This document shows, in pieces, positions 33,881 through 42,678 of a stretch of DNA of 64,000 bases. How positions within the stretch are numbered: position 1 is the first letter of the stretch; every line of letters begins with the position of its first letter. Below the pieces are notes generated by a model that was given only the letters and a program-made list of their open reading frames with translations, ran no database searches and was not told the origin of the DNA. Position numbers and translations under genes: made by a program. This DNA comes from an uncultured Candidatus Saccharibacteria bacterium (lineage in GTDB: Bacteria > Patescibacteriota > Saccharimonadia > Saccharimonadales > Saccharimonadaceae): the NCBI GenBank assembly GCA_938036785.1, contig CALHWE010000011.1, positions 124,001 through 188,000 of the forward strand, written 5' to 3'.

Positions 33881-35320
33881 TTATGCCACTGGTGGTACCG
33901 GTATCGGCGCGTGGTAAGCCCAATAGGTGCCAAAGGTATAGTACAGCAAAATTGCCCCGCAGCCAAAGAATATAAGGGTATGAAACACCTTAGCCGAGGC
34001 AGTATGGAACCAAATATACTTGCGTAGCCACACGCCACAAGGGATGAGCAGCACCAGCAGTGCCGTGAAGTAACGTCCCTGCACTCCATCGGCGTAGTAT
34101 GCCCCGGCACCAAAACGAATTGGTAGCAGCGCCCAGGCGGTGTACATCGCGTATGAAACCGCCGCAATAAAGACGGCAACAGTGGTGAGGTTGGCCGCGG
34201 CTAATCGACCAGCAGCTGGGGCGAGTGCTTGCTCCTCGGCCTTATCGCGCTTGATCAGTGCAAGAAAGACCAGTAGAAAGAGCGGGATCAAAACAAAGAG
34301 CGGCAGGTGATATTTGAAGCTCGAGAAGTCGCCTACACTTCCACGCACCACGATATCGGTGTAGCCAATGTTTGGATTAATGTAGGTATTAAAGAGGATA
34401 CGGATAAAGCCAAGCGGGTTGTGATGCAGCGGATTATCTGCCGCGCCGGATGAAAGGAGCGCACCATCATAGATCTTTTGCCAGATGAGCAATGCTGCCA
34501 GCGACACAATGCCAGCGCCCGCGATCAGTGCCCACTTGTGCAGGTTGAAGGGGAGCTTCTTGAAAAGTGATGGCAATTTCGACAGCTCGGTATTTGAGAC
34601 GAAGAGCCGCCTCGGTAAAAAGAGCAGCGGGAAGAGCAGTAGACCATTAACCGCCTTGGTCAGTGCCAGTAGCGCCGCTATAGCTAAGAGGCCAGCAACT
34701 TGCTTGCGGCGGATCGGCGTTTCTTGGGTGTAGAGATTGAGAGTCAGGGCGGTAATGAGGAATATCGCCACATTCGTCATGACATCGCTTGAGAGCGAGG
34801 CAGCGAGATGAACCATTAGTGGTAACAGCCCCACTACTGCAAAGACCCACTTACCAATCCGCACCCACTTGATAATGAAAAATACACTCAGCGCATAAAA
34901 TAGTAAGTTTGCAATCCGCCCAAAGAGAATCGTTAGGCCTGTCGACCCGTTGAAGATATTAGCGATGAAAATACCAAGCGTTTGCGGCGCATGCATAATG
35001 GGGGCATAGCCCACGGCACTGTTGCACTTGCTTGTTGTCTTGAGTTCTGAGCGGTTGATAGGGCGCGAATAATCAGCGCTAATATTGCCATGATACACCG
35101 ACGATGCCCGGCCATTAACATCCGCTGGGTAGGTGCAGCGCTTGGATTCTAAGCGCCCATCTGCCAGCGCATAGGCCCGCAAGTAGTGCATATTCTCATC
35201 ACTCACCGATAGCTGCGGCACAAAAAACGCCGACAATAAGCCAAACAACAAACATAGCGAAAGAAAGACCCGCTCTGGCCGTGCAATAAATGATTCGAAT
35301 GATGCCCAATATTTCTTCAT
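33881..35320 (-). CDS. DUF2142-type polytopic membrane protein
   Basis: 479 residues from ATG 35320 (the frame extends to 35389, but MKKYWASFESFIARPERVF is the usual start). About ten hydrophobic segments follow, and SVSDENMHYLRAYALADG is a conserved DUF2142 feature early in the protein. Members are often encoded in polysaccharide clusters and resemble GT-C-type lipid-sugar-dependent glycosyltransferases in topology. TATAAT lies 10 nt before the ATG. The exact reaction is unknown. Confidence 0.78.
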   Translation of the reverse strand: MKKYWASFESFIARPERVFLSLCLLFGLLSAFFVPQLSVSDENMHYLRAYALADGRLESKRCTYPADVNGRASSVYHGNISADYSRPINRSELKTTSKCNSAVGYAPIMHAPQTLGIFIANIFNGSTGLTILFGRIANLLFYALSVFFIIKWVRIGKWVFAVVGLLPLMVHLAASLSSDVMTNVAIFLITALTLNLYTQETPIRRKQVAGLLAIAALLALTKAVNGLLLFPLLFLPRRLFVSNTELSKLPSLFKKLPFNLHKWALIAGAGIVSLAALLIWQKIYDGALLSSGAADNPLHHNPLGFIRILFNTYINPNIGYTDIVVRGSVGDFSSFKYHLPLFVLIPLFLLVFLALIKRDKAEEQALAPAAGRLAAANLTTVAVFIAAVSYAMYTAWALLPIRFGAGAYYADGVQGRYFTALLVLLIPCGVWLRKYIWFHTASAKVFHTLIFFGCGAILLYYTFGTYWAYHAPIPVPPVA

Positions 35321-35412
35321 AACACGCCTGATTATAGAGCACAAATCACAACAGAGCAAATTATGGTCTAAATCGCGAGAAATAACCAACCAGTGGTATA
35401 CTAAATAAGATT

Positions 35413-36639
35413 ATGCAATCTAAAAATTATATCTGGAATTCCATCGGCTCCTTTTTGCAAAGCGCCATCTCACCAGCGCTCCTTCTGCTTATTACGCGGC
35501 TGAATGGCATTGCCGACTCGGGAATTTTTTCCTTTGCGCTGTCGCTCTCGGTAGTGTTCTGGGCGATTGGTTTGTGGGGTGGGCGTACTTATCAGGTGTC
35601 GGATGTGCGCAAAGAGTTTAGTAGCAGCAGTTACCTTGCCGTCAAACTCGTGACGTCGATCGTGATGATGGTTGGTGCGGTGCTGTTTTGCGCGGCAAAT
35701 CACTATGATGTCGTGAAGTCGAGTATCATCATCGCGCTCGTACTCTTCAAGGCGCTGGAGGCAGTAGCCGATGTACTCTATGGTGTGCTGCAGATTCACC
35801 ACAGACTCTACGTCGTTGGCTATTCGCTTACGATCAAGGCGGTAGGGGGCTTTGTGGCATTTTTGCTCGTTGATATGCTTGTGCATAGTGTGTTGTGGGG
35901 GGTGGTGGCAATTGTGGTGGTTAATGCTCTCATGCTTGTGTTGTATGATTGGCAACAGGTACAGCGGTACGAACCTATCCAGCCCCATATCGACCATCTC
36001 GTGCCCAAGCTGCGTCATGTTGGTATGATCATGCGGCGCTGCGCACCAGTGTTCCTTACCACATTTTTGACGATGTTTTCGCTTAATATCCCGCGCTATT
36101 TTCTCGATACATTCCACACGCACGAGATCGCTTATTTTGGTATTATGGCTATGCCCATTACCTTGCTCTCGCTATTTATTACCTTCATTATTCAGCCCAA
36201 TATTGTGCAGCTGTCGGAGCTCTATCATCAGCAAAAGCGCCTTGAATTCCACGCCTTGGTGAGCAAGATCATCCTTATCGTCTTGGGTATTAGTGCACTA
36301 ACACTGATTGCGACGTGGCTAGTTGGGGCACCGCTTCTTACTCTCATTTTTAATGCGCGTATTACTGATTACCGCACTGAGCTACTCATCATGGTAGTGG
36401 GAGCGGTGGCTAATGCGCTGGTGTCGATTTATATCAACATTCTCACTGTGCTGCGCGAATTTAAAGGGCAGTTCTATATACTCTTGCTGAGTAATATCGT
36501 ACTCACAGTCGTGTCGTATGGTGTGGTGCAGCACTATGCGATGCTGGGCAGTGTGCTGTGTTTTATGGTGGCAGGTATCATCCAAGCGGCGCTACTCGCG
36601 GCAGTTTACCACCGGCAACTGCGCTCTATGGCTGCATAG
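35413..36639 (+). CDS. Wzx-like lipid-linked oligosaccharide flippase
   Basis: 408 residues, about twelve hydrophobic segments from IWNSIGSFLQSAISPALLLL onward, with GIFSFALSLSVVF as in polysaccharide-transport MATE-like flippases. It would flip undecaprenyl-diphosphate-linked repeat units outward. This is a second export route beside wzm/wzt, implying at least two surface glycans. TATACT lies 10 nt before the ATG. The 209 bp after it hold no gene. Confidence 0.83.
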   Translation: MQSKNYIWNSIGSFLQSAISPALLLLITRLNGIADSGIFSFALSLSVVFWAIGLWGGRTYQVSDVRKEFSSSSYLAVKLVTSIVMMVGAVLFCAANHYDVVKSSIIIALVLFKALEAVADVLYGVLQIHHRLYVVGYSLTIKAVGGFVAFLLVDMLVHSVLWGVVAIVVVNALMLVLYDWQQVQRYEPIQPHIDHLVPKLRHVGMIMRRCAPVFLTTFLTMFSLNIPRYFLDTFHTHEIAYFGIMAMPITLLSLFITFIIQPNIVQLSELYHQQKRLEFHALVSKIILIVLGISALTLIATWLVGAPLLTLIFNARITDYRTELLIMVVGAVANALVSIYINILTVLREFKGQFYILLLSNIVLTVVSYGVVQHYAMLGSVLCFMVAGIIQAALLAAVYHRQLRSMAA

Positions 36640-36848
36640 TAGGAGTAGATAATTTCTACCTCCCCACACTCCCTCCGATGAAGTATTAAAAGTATTGAGT
36701 CTATGAGATACTGACCTCATATGCTGGGATAAAATCGATCATTACAATTGATTCAGTGTATTTTTTGTCTCACATCGACCATACGATTTCATATATTTCA
36801 AAAAGCTTACGCTAACTGTGCTATAATAGCGGAAACAAAGGAGGGTAT

Positions 36849-37706
36849 ATGAGCAAGGGGATTGTAATATTGGGTTGTAATGGCCAAGTGGGGCGGGCGC
36901 TCCAGGAGGTATATCCAAAGGCGACAGCGCTGGGCCACCAGCAGCTCGACATCGCTGATGAAGAGCAGGTGCTTGGGTATGATTGGTCGGGTGTGGATGT
37001 CATTATCAACGCGGCAGCGTTCGTCAATGCCGATGGATCCGAAACGCGTGAAGGCCGCACTAAAGCGTGGCAGGTTAATGCCGTTGGCCCACGCAACCTC
37101 GTCAAGGTAGCGCTGGAGCACGATATTACATTGGTGCACTACTCATCCGACTATGTCTTTGATGGGACGAACAAAAACCATGGTGAGGATGAATCGCTCT
37201 CACCACTGTCGGTCTATGGCGACGTTAAGGCAGCAGGGGATCTACTGGTTAGCCTTGCGCCGCGCCATTATGTGCTGCGTGTCTCCTGGGTAATTGGCGA
37301 TGGGCACAACTTCCCACGGACGATGAAGCGCCTAGCTGACATGCGCATTAATCCCAAGGTTGTGGATGATCAATATGGTCGGCCAACCTTTGCATCGGAG
37401 ATTGCGCGTGCCACCAAGCATTTGCTAGACACTAAAGCCGACTATGGTCTGTATCACGTGTCTAACTCCGGGCCTATCAAATCGTGGGCAGAGCTTGCCG
37501 AGGATATCTTCGAATATGCAGGGCACGATCGCGATAGGGTTGTAAAAGTGTCAACACAAGAGTATAGTAAAGACAAGATTCCGTTTGCACCTCGACCAAT
37601 GTATAGCGATATGAATTTGTCGAAGCTGCACAACACAGGATTCATCAGTGAGAGCTATCAGCCATTACTGGAAAACTACGTAAAAAACATAGCAGCGGTG
37701 GAATAA
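36849..37706 (+). CDS. rfbD: dTDP-4-dehydrorhamnose reductase (RmlD paralogue 1)
   Basis: 285 residues. GCNGQVGRAL is the NADPH-binding Gly motif, INAAAFVNADGSE is the RmlD-specific pattern, SSDYVFDG precedes the active site and YGDVK is the YxxxK catalytic pair. It reduces dTDP-4-keto-rhamnose to dTDP-L-rhamnose. AAGGAGGG precedes the ATG and TGCTATAAT (36819-36827) is its promoter. A second rmlD at 42679 sits in the rmlB-rmlC operon, so this copy may reduce a different dTDP-sugar or supply extra flux. Confidence 0.9.
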   Translation: MSKGIVILGCNGQVGRALQEVYPKATALGHQQLDIADEEQVLGYDWSGVDVIINAAAFVNADGSETREGRTKAWQVNAVGPRNLVKVALEHDITLVHYSSDYVFDGTNKNHGEDESLSPLSVYGDVKAAGDLLVSLAPRHYVLRVSWVIGDGHNFPRTMKRLADMRINPKVVDDQYGRPTFASEIARATKHLLDTKADYGLYHVSNSGPIKSWAELAEDIFEYAGHDRDRVVKVSTQEYSKDKIPFAPRPMYSDMNLSKLHNTGFISESYQPLLENYVKNIAAVE

Positions 37707-37722
37707 AGGAGAGAGGCAGGCC

Positions 37723-38751
37723 ATGCCCAGAGTCAAAAAGAAAATCTTAAACGTCTTGTATCAGAGTGACGATAACTACGCAGTGGTGAGTGCGATTTCG
37801 ATCGCATCACTGCTTGAGAATAACAAGACACTCGACGAGATTCATATTTTTTATTGTGGGTATAAGCTGAGCAAACAAAGTAAGGACCGTCTCAAGAAGT
37901 TGGTTGAAAAATACCCCAACGCCTATTTAACATTTATCAATCCCAACGCGTACCACAAGAAATTACAGAAGCTAGGTGTTAAGCCGTGGCATGGCGTGTA
38001 TGTGACGTGGCTCAAGATGCTGGCTCTTGCCGATCTTGATATCAAGACCGATCGCGTACTCTACCTCAATCCACACACGATCATTACCAGCTCGCTCGAT
38101 GGTTTGCTGGAGCTTGATTTTGAAAAAAACATCATGGCACTAGCCTACGATACGCTCACTAATCAGCACAAAGCAATGATTGGCCTCCAGCCCACCGATG
38201 GTTACTACAATTGTGGTATCATGCTTATCAATCACAAAAAATGGCTCAAAGATGATGTATCGAGTCAAGTGATAGAGCACCTGTCGAAGAAAAGCGACTA
38301 TGTCATTGCCGATCAAGACCTCTGTAATGTTATGTTCCGAGGGCAGATTAAGACGCTCGATATCGCCTATAATTTCTCTAGTGCGTTTTATGCTTATCGG
38401 CCGCAAGATCTGCTGCGCATTAATAATCTTAAGCAGCCGTATTTCTATAGTTACGACGAGATTATGACTAACTATTACAGTCCCAAGATTATTCACTCGC
38501 TCTATGGCATTCAGGGCAAACCGTGGGAAGTTGGCAACAAGCACCCCAACCGATTGCTGTGGCAAAAGTACTTTGCACTCACTCCGTGGAAAAACACCGA
38601 GCTTCCACACGCCAAGAAAACACTGGTATGGTATCTGTATGATCTCTTACCTCGCCCAATCTTTATGCAGCTATACATCATGGCAGTGGAGCGCAAATTT
38701 GCTGAAGTCGATAAAGAGAAAACCGAGACTACTGAAGCAAACGTGAGGTAG
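37723..38751 (+). CDS. Glycosyltransferase family 8-like protein lacking the DxD motif
   Basis: 342 residues. ILNVLYQSDDNYAVVSAISI, NCGIMLINHKKW, ADQDLCNVMF and HSLYGIQGKPW are GT8 landmarks. The metal-binding DxD, normally in YLDADTI, is replaced by NPH (YLNPHTI at about bases 38061-38081). GT8 retaining enzymes need DxD for Mn2+ and UDP-sugar, so this protein may be inactive, use another metal arrangement or act as a binding partner. It follows rmlD by 16 bp and ends at a terminator. Confidence 0.8.
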   Translation: MPRVKKKILNVLYQSDDNYAVVSAISIASLLENNKTLDEIHIFYCGYKLSKQSKDRLKKLVEKYPNAYLTFINPNAYHKKLQKLGVKPWHGVYVTWLKMLALADLDIKTDRVLYLNPHTIITSSLDGLLELDFEKNIMALAYDTLTNQHKAMIGLQPTDGYYNCGIMLINHKKWLKDDVSSQVIEHLSKKSDYVIADQDLCNVMFRGQIKTLDIAYNFSSAFYAYRPQDLLRINNLKQPYFYSYDEIMTNYYSPKIIHSLYGIQGKPWEVGNKHPNRLLWQKYFALTPWKNTELPHAKKTLVWYLYDLLPRPIFMQLYIMAVERKFAEVDKEKTETTEANVR

Positions 38752-38763
38752 CGTATATAATAA

Positions 38764-38795
38764 AACAAACCGGCTCTAGGAAATCGAGTCGGTTT
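38764..38795 (+). terminator. Terminator of the rmlD-GT8 unit
   Basis: AAAACAAACCGGCTC and GAGTCGGTTTTG form a stem of about 9 bp containing one G-U pair, loop about 9 nt, ending in TTTTG. Intrinsic terminator for the plus strand. Confidence 0.75.
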
Positions 38796-39134
38796 TGTCG
38801 TGCGCTGCAAAGGGTAATATTTCTTGATGTAGAATAGTGTCAATTTTTTATGCTCTTACTATCATGCATATTACTCAAGACGGCGCGTTATTCTAAAATT
38901 TCTCGATATAAAAATATAAAAAGTGTTTTATAAAAGTGAAAATCGATTTTCGCGTCCATTATCTCATCTATAATGAAACTGGAATGAGCTAATAGAGAAA
39001 ATAATAAGCGAATTGCTGCTAATGAATGTATTCTCAAGTTCTATCATACAGTAGTACAAGAGCAAAGAGACGCTAATTTACCATAAAATAACCGCTATTT
39101 TTATAGAGGTGAGAGGATAGTCAAATTGCATTAA
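38796..39134. other. AT-rich intergenic region, no gene seen
   Basis: About 340 bp between converging genes, clearly more AT-rich than its surroundings. A TATAAT (38969-38974) and ATAACCGCTATTTTTATAG-like weak dyad near 39090 are visible, but no ORF, tRNA or RNA motif I recognise. It may be a scar of a lost gene or hold an unrecognised small RNA. Confidence 0.4.
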
Positions 39135-39950
39135 CTACGACAACAACTGATGAATGCGCGATGTAATATGGAGCCGCGCTGCCCGAGCGGCTTTATGCCA
39201 GCCAACCGATGCGAAGCGCTGAGCATAGCTATTATATACTGCATTTTCTTCTGCAAAGCGCACGCCATCCTTTGACTTTTCTTTGCTTGAGAGCGACTGG
39301 GCAAAGCGTCGGTATTGGAATGTCTCAGTCTGATCAAAAGCAAGTACCGCTCCGTCAAGAATAAAATCAAATACCAAGACAAGATCTTCTAGTATAGTAT
39401 ACGTCGCATCAAAGGAGTATCGCTTAAGTGTCGCTGTCTTCCAGACGATCGATGGGAAGTAGAGCCAGTCGCCATGACTCAGAGACGTTGCAAGTTTTTC
39501 GCCCGAGTAAAGCCCTGATTTATGAGGTTGCAAAAATCGCTTAACACGATCAACCAATGGGAGATATAGCTGCCCCTTATCATTAATCACTTGCACTCCT
39601 GGCTGATAAAAATCTGCCTCACCAATTGTCTGTAGTGCCACTGCTACGCACTCCGGCAAGAGCCGATCATCACACCCCATAATCATACAGTGTGGTGCCG
39701 TTACGTGCTGGACGGCAAAGTTGAAGTTATTGGTAATGCCGAGGTTTTTCTTGTGTCGGATATAGGTGATGTGTGGGTCGGCGAGTTTTGTGTAATAATC
39801 GCGTGCTTCGGTCGATGGGTAGTGGTCATCAAGAATGGTTAGGTGCCAGTCATCGCTCGTCTGAGCCAAGACAGAGTCAACCGCTTCTTTGAGGAGAGCG
39901 AACTCGCCCCAGTAGGGGATGACGATATCGAGTGATTTATTTTTTGTCAT
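39135..39950 (-). CDS. Glycosyltransferase family 2
   Basis: 271 residues from ATG 39950 (the open frame runs further, but the GT2 fold starts SLDIVIPYWGEFALLKEAVD right after this ATG). ILDDHYPSTEARDY and MGCDDRLLPECV (CDD as DxD) mark the nucleotide-sugar site. The start overlaps the DUF2304 gene by 14 bp, so it is the last gene of an rmlA-GT2-DUF2304-GT2 run. Substrate unknown. Confidence 0.85.
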   Translation of the reverse strand: MTKNKSLDIVIPYWGEFALLKEAVDSVLAQTSDDWHLTILDDHYPSTEARDYYTKLADPHITYIRHKKNLGITNNFNFAVQHVTAPHCMIMGCDDRLLPECVAVALQTIGEADFYQPGVQVINDKGQLYLPLVDRVKRFLQPHKSGLYSGEKLATSLSHGDWLYFPSIVWKTATLKRYSFDATYTILEDLVLVFDFILDGAVLAFDQTETFQYRRFAQSLSSKEKSKDGVRFAEENAVYNSYAQRFASVGWHKAARAARLHITSRIHQLLS

Positions 39951-40296
39951 GAGCCGAGAGTTTAATTGACAATTCTTGATGGAGGTCGCGCACGCGGCGT
40001 TCGTTTTGGTCGATCCGCTGGCGCTGCGTGTTGACGATGTAGAAGAGCAACACGATCGCTGTCGTCTGGACAATATCAAACAAGCTCAATTCCGACGAAT
40101 CAAACGGTGGGTGGCCAATTGAAATATTATACAGCGGGAAGCAGCTTAGTAGCACCGCCATCACCACCAGCCACATCACCACCTGGTGGCGCAGACGAGT
40201 GATAGTGATCTTGCGTAATTTATATTGGGTGATGATATTGACGAGCGCCAAGAGAATAATTGGCACATTGAGTAAGACAAGGGCAAAGTATCTCAT
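39937..40296 (-). CDS. DUF2304 small membrane protein
   Basis: 119 residues: three hydrophobic segments (about 3-22, 38-58, 70-92) followed by a charged C-terminal helix with QRQRIDQNERRVRDLHQEL. DUF2304 genes are typically found directly after DPM1-like GT2 genes, and here the stop of that GT2 overlaps this start (ATGA at 40293-40296). It may anchor or regulate the transferase or help flip its lipid-linked product. That is inference from context. Confidence 0.8.
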   Translation of the reverse strand: MRYFALVLLNVPIILLALVNIITQYKLRKITITRLRHQVVMWLVVMAVLLSCFPLYNISIGHPPFDSSELSLFDIVQTTAIVLLFYIVNTQRQRIDQNERRVRDLHQELSIKLSAHDKK

Positions 40297-41012
40297 TCGA
40301 AGAGCTCCGTTAAGCGTTGTTTGAATAAGCGTTTGACGATATTGATGGCATTCCAGTTGTTTTGACCTTTAGCACGGGAGTAGTCGGTGTAGATTGCCTT
40401 GATTGGGTATTCACCAATTGTCATCCCCGCTTGCTTGGCACGCCAGATCATCTCCGAGCAAAATTCGTAACCAGTTGACTTCCAATCGAGGTCATCAATG
40501 GCGCGGCGCGAATAGATACGTAGGCCAGACTGTGAATCTGTCACATTAATGCCAAACAAGAGCTTAGTGATCAAACTCAAGCCTTTATTGCCGAGCACCT
40601 TCGTCTTGGACATACCAGTGCTATCAATGAGACGACTACCGATAAGTAAATCAGCTTGGCGCTCATCGATCTGCGTGATGCCTGCCAATACATCCTCTGG
40701 CGCGTGCTGGCCATCAGCATCCATCGTGGCGGCAATGTCATATCCATGCTGCCGAGCATACGATAGACCAGTTAAAGTTGCGCCGCCCGCACCAGAGTTA
40801 AGGATATGATCGATCGTAATGGCGCCGCCTTTTTTGGCTTGAGTGAGTGTGTCGTCCTTCGACCCATCATTTACCAGCACAACGTCGATCGTATAGCCAG
40901 CTGCCTTGGCTTTGGCAAAGACTCGCTTGGATTGTCTGATCACGTCCTTGATGACCGTCGCTTCGTTGTAGGCTGGGACGATCACGCACACTGTCTTGGT
41001 ATTCGTTTTCAT
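40293..41012 (-). CDS. DPM1-like polyprenyl-phosphate glycosyltransferase (GT2)
   Basis: 239 residues, compact like dolichol-phosphate mannosyltransferase. VIVPAYNEATVIKDVI, VLVNDGSKDDTL, ATMDADGQHAPEDVL (DxD with Q) and SGLRIYSRRAI are intact. No C-terminal transmembrane pair, unlike the GtrB gene; the membrane part is probably supplied by the overlapping DUF2304 gene. TATAAT lies 9 nt before the ATG, inside the 15-bp gap plus end of rmlA, so it has its own start signal as well as possible read-through. Confidence 0.9.
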   Translation of the reverse strand: MKTNTKTVCVIVPAYNEATVIKDVIRQSKRVFAKAKAAGYTIDVVLVNDGSKDDTLTQAKKGGAITIDHILNSGAGGATLTGLSYARQHGYDIAATMDADGQHAPEDVLAGITQIDERQADLLIGSRLIDSTGMSKTKVLGNKGLSLITKLLFGINVTDSQSGLRIYSRRAIDDLDWKSTGYEFCSEMIWRAKQAGMTIGEYPIKAIYTDYSRAKGQNNWNAINIVKRLFKQRLTELFE

Positions 41013-41027
41013 ATTGGTATTATTATA

Positions 41028-41879
41028 CTACGCCGAGAGGTAATTTCCGTAGCCTGATTTTTTTAACGGTGCAGCAAGCTCGGCAAGCTGCTCGTCGGTG
41101 ATCCAACCGTTGATGTGCGCAGTCTTTTCGGGGCTGCCAACGACTTGGCCGGTGCGATTCTGTACAACGCGCACAAAGTCCTCAGCATCGGTCAGGCTGC
41201 TAATCGTCCCAGTATCAAGCCATACATCGCCGTTGTCTAGTGTCTGGACCTTCAGTTTGCCGCGACGCAGATACTCAGCGTTCACAGAGGTAATTTCTAA
41301 CTCACCACGGTCGCTTGGCTGGACATTCTTCGCAATTTCTACCACATCATTATCGTAGAAATAGAGTCCTACCACTGCGAAGTTTGACTTAGGTTGGGCG
41401 GGCTTTTCTTCGATCGACACCGCATGATTGTTGTCATCAAAAGCTACAACGCCATACCGCTCTGGGTCAGATACTTTGTAAGCGAAAACCACACCGCCAT
41501 CTGGGTCGGTACAGGCACGCAGTGAGTCATCGAGCGCTGCGCCGTAGAAGATATTGTCACCCAAGACGAGCGCCACCTTGTCGTTACCAATAAATTCCTC
41601 ACCAATGATAAATGCCTGCGCCAAGCCATCGGGGCTGGGCTGAATGGCATATTGCAGATTGATACCCCACTGCGCACCATCACCAAGCAAGCGCTGGAAG
41701 CCTGCTTGGTCAGCTGGGGTCGTGATGATGAGGATGTCGCGAATCCCTGCTTGCATCAGCGTGGTGAGAGGGTAATAGATCATCGGCTTATCATAGATGG
41801 GCATCAGCTGTTTGCTAATTGCTTTAGTAATCGGCCACAGGCGTGAACCCGAACCACCTGCCAAAATAATACCTTTCAT
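41028..41879 (-). CDS. rfbA: Glucose-1-phosphate thymidylyltransferase
   Basis: 283 residues. MKGIILAGGSGSRLWPITKA is the pyrophosphorylase signature; LGDNIFYGAALDD, SIEEKPAQPKSNFAVVGLY and GDVWLDTGT are RmlA-specific. It makes dTDP-glucose from dTTP and glucose-1-phosphate, the first step to dTDP-rhamnose. AAAGGAG precedes the ATG. It is separated from rmlB/C/D by an unrelated plus-strand gene. Confidence 0.97.
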   Translation of the reverse strand: MKGIILAGGSGSRLWPITKAISKQLMPIYDKPMIYYPLTTLMQAGIRDILIITTPADQAGFQRLLGDGAQWGINLQYAIQPSPDGLAQAFIIGEEFIGNDKVALVLGDNIFYGAALDDSLRACTDPDGGVVFAYKVSDPERYGVVAFDDNNHAVSIEEKPAQPKSNFAVVGLYFYDNDVVEIAKNVQPSDRGELEITSVNAEYLRRGKLKVQTLDNGDVWLDTGTISSLTDAEDFVRVVQNRTGQVVGSPEKTAHINGWITDEQLAELAAPLKKSGYGNYLSA

Positions 41880-42077
41880 ACGTAAAACTCCTTTGTTCTA
41901 ACTATATACTTATCATACCAGATATAGTTATAGTACCATAGTATCAAATATGATGTGATATGAATATAGAGTGGATGATAACAGTCTGTGATAATCGGTT
42001 GAACAAACGAGAGATTTGCTTGTGTGTTCACTTGAGAGTATTATGAGTTATATCATCAGGAAGATAAAAGGAGATAT

Positions 42078-42659
42078 ATGGCGAATCGCGCATATCTATA
42101 TTCAATTGATCGAAAACCATACACCGACGAAGACATCAGCAAAGCTCGAATAGTTGATCTATCTGAATATAATACGGATATACCAATCGTATATCGTATT
42201 CTGCTCAGTAGCAAAACAGAGATTGTCGATTCGACAATATTTAACAGTCTTGAAGAGGAGGGCAAGACTTTGCCACTTGCTCTCATTGCAGATTATAAAC
42301 GTGGCGTGGACCGGCTTGAAATGTTCTTTGCTAATATTGAAGAGTGTATTGACCCTCAGGTGGTCACTAAAACACTCAATTTCTTGCACAACGAAAAAAA
42401 CGCTCAGCAGTATTTTTTGCTCGAGGCGGGCGAAATATATTCACTGTTAGCTGATGATGATGCGGGTGTGATTGCAGAAAACCGCGATCTATACGAAAGC
42501 ATTAGAAGTGATGATGCTGACTCTGAAGTCGCACAAGTCTACAGTGATTTTGTTAAGCTGCAGATTTCCATGGGTTATACACAGACCTTAGATCAGATCA
42601 ATAATATATATTGGTCGAATGTGTTATATTTCCATTGGTCTAATAAGAATGGATCGTAG
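42078..42659 (+). CDS. Hypothetical acidic protein
   Basis: 193 residues, acidic, no signal peptide or membrane segment, predicted mostly helical. The opening MANRAYLYSID recurs, as far as I recall, in scattered uncharacterised bacterial proteins whose family I cannot name with confidence. AAAGGAG lies 7 nt before the ATG. It is a lone plus-strand gene inside the minus-strand rhamnose cluster, flanked by about 200 bp of AT-rich sequence upstream, and is itself more AT-rich than its neighbours. That is compatible with a recent insertion. Function unknown; a toxin-immunity-type role is possible but unsupported. Confidence 0.7.
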   Translation: MANRAYLYSIDRKPYTDEDISKARIVDLSEYNTDIPIVYRILLSSKTEIVDSTIFNSLEEEGKTLPLALIADYKRGVDRLEMFFANIEECIDPQVVTKTLNFLHNEKNAQQYFLLEAGEIYSLLADDDAGVIAENRDLYESIRSDDADSEVAQVYSDFVKLQISMGYTQTLDQINNIYWSNVLYFHWSNKNGS

Positions 42660-42678
42660 AAGAAATTCTAGGGTGTCA

